A stretch of DNA of 52,112 bases, from contig CACJYD010000011.1 of assembly GCA_902597545.1 (NCBI GenBank), positions 1-52,112 of the forward strand, written 5' to 3'. The position numbers and the translations under genes are program-made. Shown here piece after piece: positions 26,192 through 36,112 of the stretch (within the stretch, counting starts at the first letter, position 1; the number at the start of each line of letters is the position of its first letter). This stretch comes from an uncultured Bacteroidota bacterium (GTDB taxonomy: Bacteria; Bacteroidota; Bacteroidia; Flavobacteriales; Flavobacteriaceae). The notes under the pieces are model-generated. The model did not search any database and was not told the DNA's origin. It saw only the letters and a program-made list of their open reading frames with translations.

Positions 26192-28798
26192 ATGGAAATT
26201 GATAAAGTTTACAATCCTAATGAGATTGAAAATAAGTGGTTAAAAAAATGGGATAAAGAAAATTTATTCAAATCAGTTCCTGACGAAAGAGAAGCATATA
26301 CAATTGTAATACCTCCCCCAAATGTTACTGGAATTCTCCATATGGGTCATATGCTTAACAATACTATACAAGATATTCTCATTAGAAGGGCAAGGTTAAA
26401 AGGACTTAATGCATGTTGGGTCCCAGGAACTGATCATGCCTCAATTGCAACCGAGGCAAAAGTTGTAAAAATGTTAAAGGAAAAGGGAATCAAGAAAAGT
26501 GATATCAGTAGGGATGAATTTTTGACTTATGCATGGGATTGGACCGAAAAGCACGGGGGTTTAATATTGAACCAATTAAAAAGGATAGGTTGCTCTTGCG
26601 ATTGGGACAGAACTAAATTCACACTTGATAGTGATTTATCTGAGTCAGTAATTGATACATTTATTAAATTATTTGATGAAGGTTATTTATACAGAGATAA
26701 AAAAATTGTTAATTGGGATCCAGAAGCACTTACTACACTCTCTAACGAGGAAGTTATTTACAAGGAGGAAGAGACTAAACTATTCTATCTAAAGTATCAA
26801 ATTGTCGATTCTAAGGATTATTTAATAGTTGCTACTACAAGACCTGAAACTATTTTTGGTGATACTGCTGTTGCTGTGAATCCAGATGATAACAGATACA
26901 AAAATTTGAAAAATAAAAAGTTAATTGTTCCATTAGTAGGTAGGGAAGTTCCAATTGTTTTTGATAGCTCAGTTGAGATCGATTTTGGTACTGGATGTTT
27001 AAAAGTTACTCCAGCTCACAGTGAGAAGGACTTTATCATAGGTAAAAATAATGAATTGGAAATCATCGATATATTTAATGATGATGCAACTATTAATCAT
27101 CATGGAAAAAAATATCAAGGTTTAGACAGATTCGAGGCTAAAAAACAAATTGTAAATGATTTAACTGAGCAAGGTTTGATTTCAAAAACTGAATCATATA
27201 CTCATAATATTGCTTTATCAGAAAGAACTAACTCAGTTGTTGAACCAAAACTATCACTTCAATGGTTTATTAAAATGAAAAAAATTGCAGAACCAGCAAT
27301 TGATGCTGTTGTTTCTGGAGATATAAAATTTTATCCAAAAAAATATATGAATACCTACAAAAATTGGATGGAAAATATAAGAGATTGGAACATCTCGAGA
27401 CAATTGTATTGGGGGCATAGAATACCAGTTTATTATTTAAAAAATGACAATTCTAAATTTGTTGTATCGAAAAATGTCAAAGATGCTTTAGTTAAATTCA
27501 AATCTAAATTCAATTTTGAGTTAACAGTTGATGATGTTGAACAAGATAATGATGTATTAGACACATGGTTTTCATCATGGCTATGGCCAATAAGTGTTTT
27601 TGACGGTATAAGAAATCCAAGTAATGATGATATTAATTATTATTATCCTACCTCTGATATTGTTACTGGACCAGATATCTTATTTTTTTGGATAGCTAGG
27701 ATGATTATGAGTGGTTACTATTTTCGAGATAATAAGCCATTTAACAATGTATATTTTACTGGTCTAGTTAGAGATAAAAAGGGTCAAAAAATGTCTAAAC
27801 AATTAGGTAATTCACCTGATCCTATAGAATTAATTAAAAATTATGGTGCAGATGGAGTTAGAATAGGTTTATTATTTTCTGCTCCAGCTGGAAATGATCT
27901 TTTATTTGATGAAAAACTGTGTGTCCAAGGAAAGAACTTTTCAAACAAGATATGGAATGCTTTTAGACTAGTGAAAGGTTTTGATATTTCCACTCAAAAG
28001 CCTCCGCAATCAAATGAATTAGCTGCAGTAAAATGGTTTAATGAAAATTTAAATATGAAAATAATTGAAATAAATAATTCATATGACAATTTTAAAATTT
28101 CTGAAGCTTTAATGATAACATACAAGTTAGTCTGGGACGATTTTTGTTCAATTTTTTTAGAGATAATCAAGCCGAGTTATGGTGATGCCATTTCTTTAAA
28201 AACTCTAAATGATACTAAAGTTTTTTTCAAAAAAATCTTGTCACTTCTTGAACCCTTTATGCCTTTTATCAGTAATGAACTCAGTGAAAAATTGGATATT
28301 TCAAATATTAAATTGGAATGGCCTAACTCTGATGTTCATGATCAAAAAATTATTGAAAATTTTAATCATATCAATGAATTGATTACAAAAGTTAGAAATT
28401 TTAAAAAGGCTAATAATATTCCATTTAAGGAATCCATAAAATTATATTTTGATAATAAAATTTTAGATAATGAATTGATAAGTGTTATTAAAAAATTAAC
28501 TAATTCAGAGCTTATTATTTCAAAAAATAAGGAGGAAGATGATTTGAACTCTGTACTTATTGGAAAATATATTTATTACATAGAATCTGAGAAAAAATTA
28601 AATCATGATGATATTTCAGAAATTAAAGATTCACTTGAATATAATATTGGTTTTAAAAAAATATTAGAAAAAAAATTATCCAATAAAAGGTTTATTGAAA
28701 ATGCACCACAAGCTGTGATTGACAATGAGATGAAAAAGCTCGATGACGTAAAATCTAAAATTAAAATCTTAGAAAAAAAAATATCTCAACTTAAGTAA
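26192..28798 (+). CDS. valS: Valyl-tRNA synthetase
   Basis: Class I synthetase that charges tRNA-Val; full length at 868 residues. The HIGH-type motif is H50-M-G-H53 within PPPNVTGILHMGHML. The KMSKS-type motif is KMSKQLGNSPDP near residue 532. An editing domain lies between (with TTRPETIFGDTAVAVNP), and the C-terminus has a coiled coil of about 60 residues rich in Lys and Glu. I start it at ATG 26192; a GTG sits one codon upstream. The stop overlaps psd by 8 bp. A tRNA-Val gene lies elsewhere in the window, but the two are not linked in an operon. Confidence 0.98.
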   Translation: MEIDKVYNPNEIENKWLKKWDKENLFKSVPDEREAYTIVIPPPNVTGILHMGHMLNNTIQDILIRRARLKGLNACWVPGTDHASIATEAKVVKMLKEKGIKKSDISRDEFLTYAWDWTEKHGGLILNQLKRIGCSCDWDRTKFTLDSDLSESVIDTFIKLFDEGYLYRDKKIVNWDPEALTTLSNEEVIYKEEETKLFYLKYQIVDSKDYLIVATTRPETIFGDTAVAVNPDDNRYKNLKNKKLIVPLVGREVPIVFDSSVEIDFGTGCLKVTPAHSEKDFIIGKNNELEIIDIFNDDATINHHGKKYQGLDRFEAKKQIVNDLTEQGLISKTESYTHNIALSERTNSVVEPKLSLQWFIKMKKIAEPAIDAVVSGDIKFYPKKYMNTYKNWMENIRDWNISRQLYWGHRIPVYYLKNDNSKFVVSKNVKDALVKFKSKFNFELTVDDVEQDNDVLDTWFSSWLWPISVFDGIRNPSNDDINYYYPTSDIVTGPDILFFWIARMIMSGYYFRDNKPFNNVYFTGLVRDKKGQKMSKQLGNSPDPIELIKNYGADGVRIGLLFSAPAGNDLLFDEKLCVQGKNFSNKIWNAFRLVKGFDISTQKPPQSNELAAVKWFNENLNMKIIEINNSYDNFKISEALMITYKLVWDDFCSIFLEIIKPSYGDAISLKTLNDTKVFFKKILSLLEPFMPFISNELSEKLDISNIKLEWPNSDVHDQKIIENFNHINELITKVRNFKKANNIPFKESIKLYFDNKILDNELISVIKKLTNSELIISKNKEEDDLNSVLIGKYIYYIESEKKLNHDDISEIKDSLEYNIGFKKILEKKLSNKRFIENAPQAVIDNEMKKLDDVKSKIKILEKKISQLK

Positions 28799-29441
28799 TA
28801 GCTATCATATCTTCTCCCCCTTTTAAATGTTGATTTAATTTAACTTTTATTTTAGAATCTAGTGGAAGATATACATCAACCCTGGAGCCAAACTTTATAA
28901 ATCCAGCATCATTGCCTTGAATTGCAATATCACCAACTTTGGCATAATTTACTATTCTTCTAGCTAAGGCACCTGCAATTTGTCTATAAAGAACTTCACC
29001 AAAAACTTTATTTTCAACAACTATAGTTGTTCTCTCATTTTTTTCTGAAGATTTTGGATGCCAAGCTACAAGGTAATCACCTGGGTGATATTTACTAAAA
29101 TTAATTTTCCCACCAATTGGATATCTTGTCACATGAACATTAAATGGAGACATAAAAATTGAAATAATAATTCTTTCATCTTTAAAATACTCTTTTTCAA
29201 ATACCTTTTCTATATTAACAACTTTACCGTCAACAGGTGAAATTACATGATTATCATTTAAAATGGTTTTTCTTGAGGGATTTCTAAAAAATTGTAATAT
29301 TAAAATTAGGATTAAAATTGAAATAGTTTGAAGTAGTGTTTTAATCAGACCATCATTAAAGATATATTCTAATAATAAAATATCTGAAATAACTACAAAT
29401 AAAAATATCAGTATAATATTGTGACCCTCTTTATGAAACAT
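28791..29441 (-). CDS. psd: Phosphatidylserine decarboxylase proenzyme
   Basis: Makes phosphatidylethanolamine from phosphatidylserine at the inner membrane. Length is 216 residues (short PSD-A type). Two N-terminal membrane segments are followed by SPVDGKV (D71), SPFNVHV (H103) and the self-cleavage motif F-G185-S186-R, where the serine becomes the pyruvoyl group after cleavage. The C-terminal alpha chain ends 30 residues later. It overlaps the cdsA end by 11 nt, so it is in the rsfS-ftsH-LUD-cdsA-psd run, and its stop overlaps that of valS (TTAAGTAA). Confidence 0.95.
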   Translation of the reverse strand: MFHKEGHNIILIFLFVVISDILLLEYIFNDGLIKTLLQTISILILILILQFFRNPSRKTILNDNHVISPVDGKVVNIEKVFEKEYFKDERIIISIFMSPFNVHVTRYPIGGKINFSKYHPGDYLVAWHPKSSEKNERTTIVVENKVFGEVLYRQIAGALARRIVNYAKVGDIAIQGNDAGFIKFGSRVDVYLPLDSKIKVKLNQHLKGGEDMIAIT

Positions 29442-30324
29442 ATATGTATATAGTTAGCATTAAATATATAAAAGGAAAAGAGAATATTATACTATCTAGT
29501 CTGTCATATAACCCACCATGTCCTTTAAGTAAATTTCCAAAATCTTTGATATCTAACTCTCTTTTAATTTTTGATTGAACAAGATCTCCAAAAATTGCAA
29601 AAGAAGCAGTTATTAGACATAAGATTATTGAAAATAAAATATCTGAATTGAAATATGATGAAATAATAAAACTATATGCAATTGAAAAAATGATTGAACC
29701 TGCTGCGCCCTCTATGGTTTTATTTGGTGATAATGATTCATATAGTTTATTTTTACCAAAATTATTCCCAACAAAATAACCAACACTATCCACACCCCAA
29801 ATAAGAATAAGGTAATAAATAAAGAATAACTTAAATTGCGAATAATCATAAATTAGACTTGAATAAATAATTAAAAGAAATGACCCTACCACACCAATTA
29901 AAGGCCATGTTTTCATAAATCTTTTATCACTAAATAATTCCTTTCCTTTAAAAACAAATCCTATCATCATGAACGAATTAATTAAAACAATAAAGAAAAT
30001 TACATACTGAAAATATGTATTTAATCCTGATGAATTAAATGTTACAATTATTCCCAAAATGAATAGAGAAATTAAAAATAATAGAGGAGTAAATTCGGTG
30101 TAAAAAAATAAATTTTTTTTATTTATTTCAGTTAGTTTATTTTTAACTTTTATTGAATTCAAATGAACATTATCATTTCTCAAGACCTTACCATATTCAA
30201 AGATTATAATCAAGCAAAATAAAAACATTAATAAAACAAACAAAAATTGACTATATAAAATACTTCCAATTAAAAGCAAAACATAAATGAATCCAGGTAT
30301 TAGTCTAGTTAAAAAATCATTCAT
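29431..30324 (-). CDS. cdsA: Phosphatidate cytidylyltransferase
   Basis: Integral membrane enzyme that makes CDP-diacylglycerol, the precursor of all phospholipids here, from phosphatidate and CTP. It has 297 residues with several membrane helices. The family signature near the C-terminus is complete: S-K-I-K-R-E-L-D-I-K-D, then GNLLKGHGGLYDRLD. It begins right at the stop of the LUD gene (1-base overlap) and overlaps psd, its downstream partner in phosphatidylethanolamine synthesis. Confidence 0.95.
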   Translation of the reverse strand: MNDFLTRLIPGFIYVLLLIGSILYSQFLFVLLMFLFCLIIIFEYGKVLRNDNVHLNSIKVKNKLTEINKKNLFFYTEFTPLLFLISLFILGIIVTFNSSGLNTYFQYVIFFIVLINSFMMIGFVFKGKELFSDKRFMKTWPLIGVVGSFLLIIYSSLIYDYSQFKLFFIYYLILIWGVDSVGYFVGNNFGKNKLYESLSPNKTIEGAAGSIIFSIAYSFIISSYFNSDILFSIILCLITASFAIFGDLVQSKIKRELDIKDFGNLLKGHGGLYDRLDSIIFSFPFIYLMLTIYIYVS

Positions 30325-30944
30325 TATAAATCCTCCAATAAAATAAGATATAAGTTTTTAGCACTTGAGCCATAGGTTAAGAAGTTTAAGTCTTCACCTT
30401 CTCCTTTATTAAAATTTTTGATAGATGTAATATTTGAAGGTAAATTATTTGAATATTTGATTCTAATTCCCTCTAAACCCTTACTTAAAGTTTCAGAAAG
30501 TTGACTTGTTCTGGCCATAACAATAATATTATTTGGTAAATCATTAGACTTGTAAGATTGAATTTGTTTTGCACTAACAAGTATGCTACCATCTTTGGCG
30601 ACAAGAAATTCACAATCTGTTATGAATAGGTTAGAGTTGATGTTTGACTTATTAAACTTTATATTATTACTTGGAATAAAATTTTTTGTAAAATCTTCAT
30701 TGAAGCATAAAATGCTTTTTTCAGCCCAATTATTTTCTTCAAGGATTTTTAAAAAAAACTCTTCACACTCATCTATGTTCGTGGCATATAAAAATTTACC
30801 TCCGTTAGAGCTGAAATTTAGTGTGAATTTATCTTCAACTAATTCGTCTTTTTTCGGTAGATATTTGTATTCATCTTGGGAGGCATCTTCACTATCATTC
30901 TCTTTTTTATTGGATTTAAAAAATGATCGAAAAATTTTCTTCAA
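30324..30944 (-). CDS. LUD-domain protein
   Basis: A 206-residue protein resembling the LUD domain (LutC/YkgG-like). It has an N-terminal charged, low-complexity tail of about 30 residues, then a domain with ITDCEFLVAKDGSILVSAKQ and the C-terminal LYLILLEDL. LutC-type proteins are known from lactate oxidation, but here no lutA or lutB lies nearby; in flavobacteria it is found between ftsH and cdsA. The function in this setting is unknown. The start is TTG (30944); no ATG is in frame nearby. It follows ftsH by 50 nt. Confidence 0.8.
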   Translation of the reverse strand: MKKIFRSFFKSNKKENDSEDASQDEYKYLPKKDELVEDKFTLNFSSNGGKFLYATNIDECEEFFLKILEENNWAEKSILCFNEDFTKNFIPSNNIKFNKSNINSNLFITDCEFLVAKDGSILVSAKQIQSYKSNDLPNNIIVMARTSQLSETLSKGLEGIRIKYSNNLPSNITSIKNFNKGEGEDLNFLTYGSSAKNLYLILLEDL

Positions 30945-30994
30945 TTGAATTCTTTACTATAAAGATAGTAATTAAAGAAAGTTTAATAAAATAC

Positions 30995-32922
<1,928 letters not shown>

Positions 32923-32926
<4 letters not shown>

Positions 32927-33282
32927 AAATTCTTATCTAATCTAATTATTTTTGCTTCCCCCCACAACTCTTCCAGATCATATATTTCTCTGAATTCTCT
33001 TTTAAAAATGTGAACAACTATGTCGATGTAGTCCAACAAAACCCAGTTTTTATTTTCGAGACCTTCAATGCTCAGAGGTTTTTCTTTCAAATTTTTACTT
33101 ACAACCCTCTTCACTGAACTTGAAATTGCATTTACCTGAGTATTTGACTGACAGTCACATATTACAAAATATTTACATATAGTATTTTCAATCTCTGTAA
33201 AGTCAATTATACTAATATTTTCACCTTTAACATTTTCAATTCCTTTAATAATATTAGTTAGAGTTTTATCCTTACTTTGCAT
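32923..33282 (-). CDS. rsfS: Ribosome silencing factor (RsfS/DUF143)
   Basis: Binds uL14 of the 50S subunit and blocks subunit joining when nutrients are short. It has 119 residues with the family core NISIIDFTEIENTICKYFVIC, then AISSSVKRV, and the conserved LLDYIDIVVHIF with WGEAKII near the end. I chose ATG 33282; a TTG one codon upstream is possible. Heads the rsfS-ftsH-LUD-cdsA-psd run. It starts 16 bp from the divergent birA start, so any promoter lies inside birA coding sequence. Confidence 0.95.
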
Positions 33283-33298
33283 CAAAATTATTGTTCAG

Positions 33299-34024
33299 GT
33301 GAAATTAATCAAACTTAATGCCATTGATTCAACAAATGAATATATTAAAAAGATTAAATTATTTTCATCTGATAGTCTTATTTGTGTATACACTTTTAAT
33401 CAAACAATGGGAAAGGGACGTAGAGCAAATATTTGGAGCTCAGAACCATTTATGAATCTTTGTGTTTCTTTCTGTTATAGACCTTCAAATGAAATTTCTG
33501 ATGATTTTTCCTTTAAGCTTAATATGTTGGTAAGTAATAAAATTTTGGAATTTCTCAATCAAAATAAGATACCAAATCTTCATGTTAAGTGGCCCAACGA
33601 CATTTTGTCAGATAAAAAAAAGATTGCGGGAATTTTAATTGAATCCTCGATGAAAAAAAATAAAGTCAGTGATTATATTGTTGGAATTGGTTTAAATGTA
33701 AATCAATTTGATTTTGGTGATTTAAAACAAGCGTCGTCATTGAAAAAAATAACCAAAATTAATTATGATTTACATAAAATCTCAAAGGATTTTATAAATC
33801 ATTTTTCAAATATTGATGAGGATGCTAATAATTACTCAACTGATCAAATAAAAATGAATTATCTAAATAATCTATATGGTACAAAATCATTTTTAAATTA
33901 CGCTTACAAAGGAGAAAAAATAAAAGGAAAAATAATTGATATCAAATCAACTTCCTCTATTGAGTTATTAATTGGAAAAAATTTAAAAATTTTAGATAGT
34001 CATGATCTAAAATTAATCTATTAG
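33299..34024 (+). CDS. birA: Biotin--[acetyl-CoA-carboxylase] ligase
   Basis: Attaches biotin to the biotin carboxyl carrier domain through biotinyl-5'-AMP. It has 241 residues and no N-terminal DNA-binding domain, so it is the ligase-only type. The start is GTG at 33299. The motif DSTNEYIK marks the substrate pocket, GKGRRANIW is the ATP-binding glycine-rich loop (usually GRGRxG), and KWPNDI contains the biotin-binding lysine. The C-terminal domain of about 50 residues carries the SH3-like barrel. It ends with a 4-bp overlap with the convergent SRPBCC gene. Confidence 0.93.
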   Translation: MKLIKLNAIDSTNEYIKKIKLFSSDSLICVYTFNQTMGKGRRANIWSSEPFMNLCVSFCYRPSNEISDDFSFKLNMLVSNKILEFLNQNKIPNLHVKWPNDILSDKKKIAGILIESSMKKNKVSDYIVGIGLNVNQFDFGDLKQASSLKKITKINYDLHKISKDFINHFSNIDEDANNYSTDQIKMNYLNNLYGTKSFLNYAYKGEKIKGKIIDIKSTSSIELLIGKNLKILDSHDLKLIY

Positions 34025-34419
34025 AAAGAAATATTCTCAATTTTATTTTTCAACGAATCAATAAATGCATTTAAAGGTTTTTTAATCATCATTTCTATCA
34101 TGGATGAAAAATTTCCTACAAATTGAACTTTAATTTTTGAAGAATTGCTTTCAATAGCATCAATTTTGATTAGAATGTAAAAATTTAAATTACTATCATT
34201 AGAGGAAAGCTTGACTTCATTATTTTTTGGAAGCTCGCTTAATAACAAATTAATGCCTGGCATATTACCTATTTTAATTTTGAATTCATTCTCTGATAAT
34301 TTATCAAAACTTCTAATTTCATCCTTTAGAATTTGCTCATAATTATCTATGTCAATAATATGAGAATATAATTTTTCAGATGAATATGGAATTACGTTTG
34401 ATTCTTTGATTATTTCCAT
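34021..34419 (-). CDS. SRPBCC-like domain protein
   Basis: A 132-residue protein resembling the SRPBCC/START-like fold (polyketide cyclase family): an N-terminal strand with IKESNVIPYSSEKLYSHIIDIDNYEQIL, then beta strands, and a long C-terminal helix with PLNAFIDSLKNKIEN. The ligand is unknown. It starts 2 nt after pyrE on the same strand and is probably cotranscribed with it. Its stop overlaps that of birA (TTAG serves both). Confidence 0.75.
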   Translation of the reverse strand: MEIIKESNVIPYSSEKLYSHIIDIDNYEQILKDEIRSFDKLSENEFKIKIGNMPGINLLLSELPKNNEVKLSSNDSNLNFYILIKIDAIESNSSKIKVQFVGNFSSMIEMMIKKPLNAFIDSLKNKIENISF

Positions 34420-34421
34420 TT

Positions 34422-35063
34422 CTATTTATTCCATTTTTGAGGATTATTTCGCCATTTAATTAGCTGAGTTAACTCAACATCACTAACATAATTATTTTTT
34501 ACTGCATAATCAATTAGATAATTGTAAGAGCATAATGAAGAATATGAAATATTTTTTGATTCAAAATTTAATTTTGAAATTTCAAAGTTGTAATTAAATA
34601 TACTTATTAGACCTTTAATTTTTAAGTTTTCGGAGATTAGAGATTGACAAGCTTCTAGACTACTATTTCCAGTACTAATTAAATCTTCAATTACAACTAC
34701 TTTTTGACTTTTTTCATAAAAACCTTCAATACTATTTTTCCTACCATGTTTTTTTCTGTCAGCCCTTACATAAACAAAAGGCTTATTAAGTTTGTTAGCT
34801 ACAAGCATACCTATTCCAATTGCACCAGTAGCAACACCTGCAATGACATCATAATCCTCATATCTTTTTTTAATTTGCTGAGATAAAAAAGAACAGATTT
34901 TTTCTCTTACAGCAGGAAAAGACAATATAATTCTGTTATCACAATAAATTGGTGATTTCCACCCAGATGCCCAGGTAAATGGATTTTTTGGATTCAATTT
35001 AATTGCATTAATTTGTAGAAGAAGTTTACAGGTTTCTTTAGCGATATATTCGTCATTAACCAT
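34422..35063 (-). CDS. pyrE: Orotate phosphoribosyltransferase
   Basis: Converts orotate and PRPP to OMP in de novo pyrimidine synthesis. I start at ATG 35063 (213 residues). The frame is open nine codons upstream, but this start sits 4 nt after an exact promoter box and matches the family better. Conserved parts include WASGWKSPIYCDNR, YDVIAGVATGAIGIG and the PRPP loop VVIEDLISTGNS. The NUDIX gene starts only 7 bp away in the other direction. It is followed by the SRPBCC gene after 2 nt. Confidence 0.95.
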   Translation of the reverse strand: MVNDEYIAKETCKLLLQINAIKLNPKNPFTWASGWKSPIYCDNRIILSFPAVREKICSFLSQQIKKRYEDYDVIAGVATGAIGIGMLVANKLNKPFVYVRADRKKHGRKNSIEGFYEKSQKVVVIEDLISTGNSSLEACQSLISENLKIKGLISIFNYNFEISKLNFESKNISYSSLCSYNYLIDYAVKNNYVSDVELTQLIKWRNNPQKWNK

Positions 35064-35067
35064 CGTA

Positions 35068-35075
35068 CAAATGTA
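35068..35075 (-). promoter_or_regulatory. Bacteroidota promoter of pyrE, start 4 nt away
   Basis: TACATTTG on the minus strand matches TAnnTTTG exactly. A TTG (35099-35101) is 23 nt upstream, within the accepted minus-33 range. Only 4 nt separate the box from the pyrE ATG, so transcription would begin at or near the start codon. The box overlaps the ATG of the divergent NUDIX gene. Confidence 0.55.
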
Positions 35076-35667
35076 TAAAGTTTTTGCCAATAGATTACCA
35101 ATAATACTAACCAGCGATAAGAATTATTTGGACAACCCAAATACATACTTGTTATCAAGTATATCAATTGAAGAAATAATAAAAAAATTGAAGATTAAAA
35201 AAGAAATTTTTATTTACTCTCCAAACAAAGAAGATATCCTCAATGAATTTAAAACCAAAATAGATACTATAAAAGCTGCAGGAGGCATTGTTAGAAATAA
35301 AGACAATGAGCTATTATTTATTTTTAGAAAAGGTAAATGGGATTTACCTAAGGGCAAGGTTGATAAAAATGAAAAAAATAAAGATGCGGCAATTCGTGAG
35401 GTAACTGAGGAGACGGGGATTAAAAAATTAAAAATTGATAAATTCTTTGAAAAAACATTTCATATTATAAAAGGTAAGAAAAAATATTTTTTAAAAGAGA
35501 CTCATTGGTATAAAATGAAATCAAGCTACGATGGAAAATTAAAGCCTCAAAAAAGTGAAGGTATTAGAAGTGCTCAGTGGAAAACTATTGATCAGGCAAA
35601 AGATATAAGGAAAAAAACCTTTAAAAATATTTCAATTATTCTCAAAAAATATCTTAAAGAAGTTTAG
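35071..35667 (+). CDS. NUDIX hydrolase
   Basis: A 198-residue protein. The first 65 residues are an N-terminal extension; the NUDIX fold follows with the box G-K-V-D-K-N-E-K-N-K-D-A-A-I-R-E-V-T-E-E-T-G (GX5EX7REUXEEXGU pattern) near residues 95-117. The substrate (nucleoside diphosphate derivative or other pyrophosphate) cannot be told. The start is ATG 35071, overlapping the pyrE promoter box. It ends with a 14-bp tail-to-tail overlap with coaD. Confidence 0.9.
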   Translation: MYKVFANRLPIILTSDKNYLDNPNTYLLSSISIEEIIKKLKIKKEIFIYSPNKEDILNEFKTKIDTIKAAGGIVRNKDNELLFIFRKGKWDLPKGKVDKNEKNKDAAIREVTEETGIKKLKIDKFFEKTFHIIKGKKKYFLKETHWYKMKSSYDGKLKPQKSEGIRSAQWKTIDQAKDIRKKTFKNISIILKKYLKEV

Positions 35668-36112
35668 CAATTTTTTTAGGTACAAGCTCGCTGTAATCTC
35701 CATTATTTTTAATAAGATCTCTTACAATAGAGCTACTTATAAAAGATGTTTTTGCAGATGTTAAAAGAAATACTGTTTCAATTTTTGATAAAAGTCTATT
35801 TGTTCTAGCTATTGCTTTTTCAAATTCAAAATCTCCATTATTTCTAACACCTCTAACAATAAAGTCTGCATTTACTTTTTTACAAAAATCGATTGTTAGA
35901 CCATTATAGCTTAATACTTCAATTTTATCCTCCTTATTTAGAACGCTTTTTATTAATTCAATTCTTTTTTCAATGGAAAACATTGATGTTTTTTCATCAT
36001 TCTTTCCTATGCCTATAATTACCTCATCAAAAATTAATTTACTTCTATTTAAAATATCAAGATGACCGAGTGTAAAGGGATCAAAAGTACCTGGAAAAAT
36101 AGCTCTTTTCAT
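35654..36112 (-). CDS. coaD: Phosphopantetheine adenylyltransferase
   Basis: Next-to-last step of coenzyme A synthesis: 4'-phosphopantetheine plus ATP gives dephospho-CoA. It has 152 residues, usual for CoaD. The nucleotidyl transferase T/HxGH motif is in FPGTFDPFTLGH at residues 7-18; ISSSIVRDLI near residue 130 binds ATP. Its ATG overlaps the ddl stop (ATGA) and its own stop overlaps the NUDIX gene, leaving no intergenic space. Confidence 0.97.
   Translation of the reverse strand: MKRAIFPGTFDPFTLGHLDILNRSKLIFDEVIIGIGKNDEKTSMFSIEKRIELIKSVLNKEDKIEVLSYNGLTIDFCKKVNADFIVRGVRNNGDFEFEKAIARTNRLLSKIETVFLLTSAKTSFISSSIVRDLIKNNGDYSELVPKKIAKLL

Noticed and set aside
30954-30971. 7-bp inverted repeat TTACTAT-AAAG-ATAGTAA between ftsH and the LUD gene
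   Set aside because: The arms are almost all A and T and no T-run or known motif accompanies it; not enough to call a terminator or operator.
33283-33290. TAATTTTG on the minus strand, an exact promoter-box match at rsfS
   Set aside because: It touches the rsfS start codon, so transcription would begin inside the gene; probably a chance match in AT-rich DNA, or the true promoter lies inside birA.
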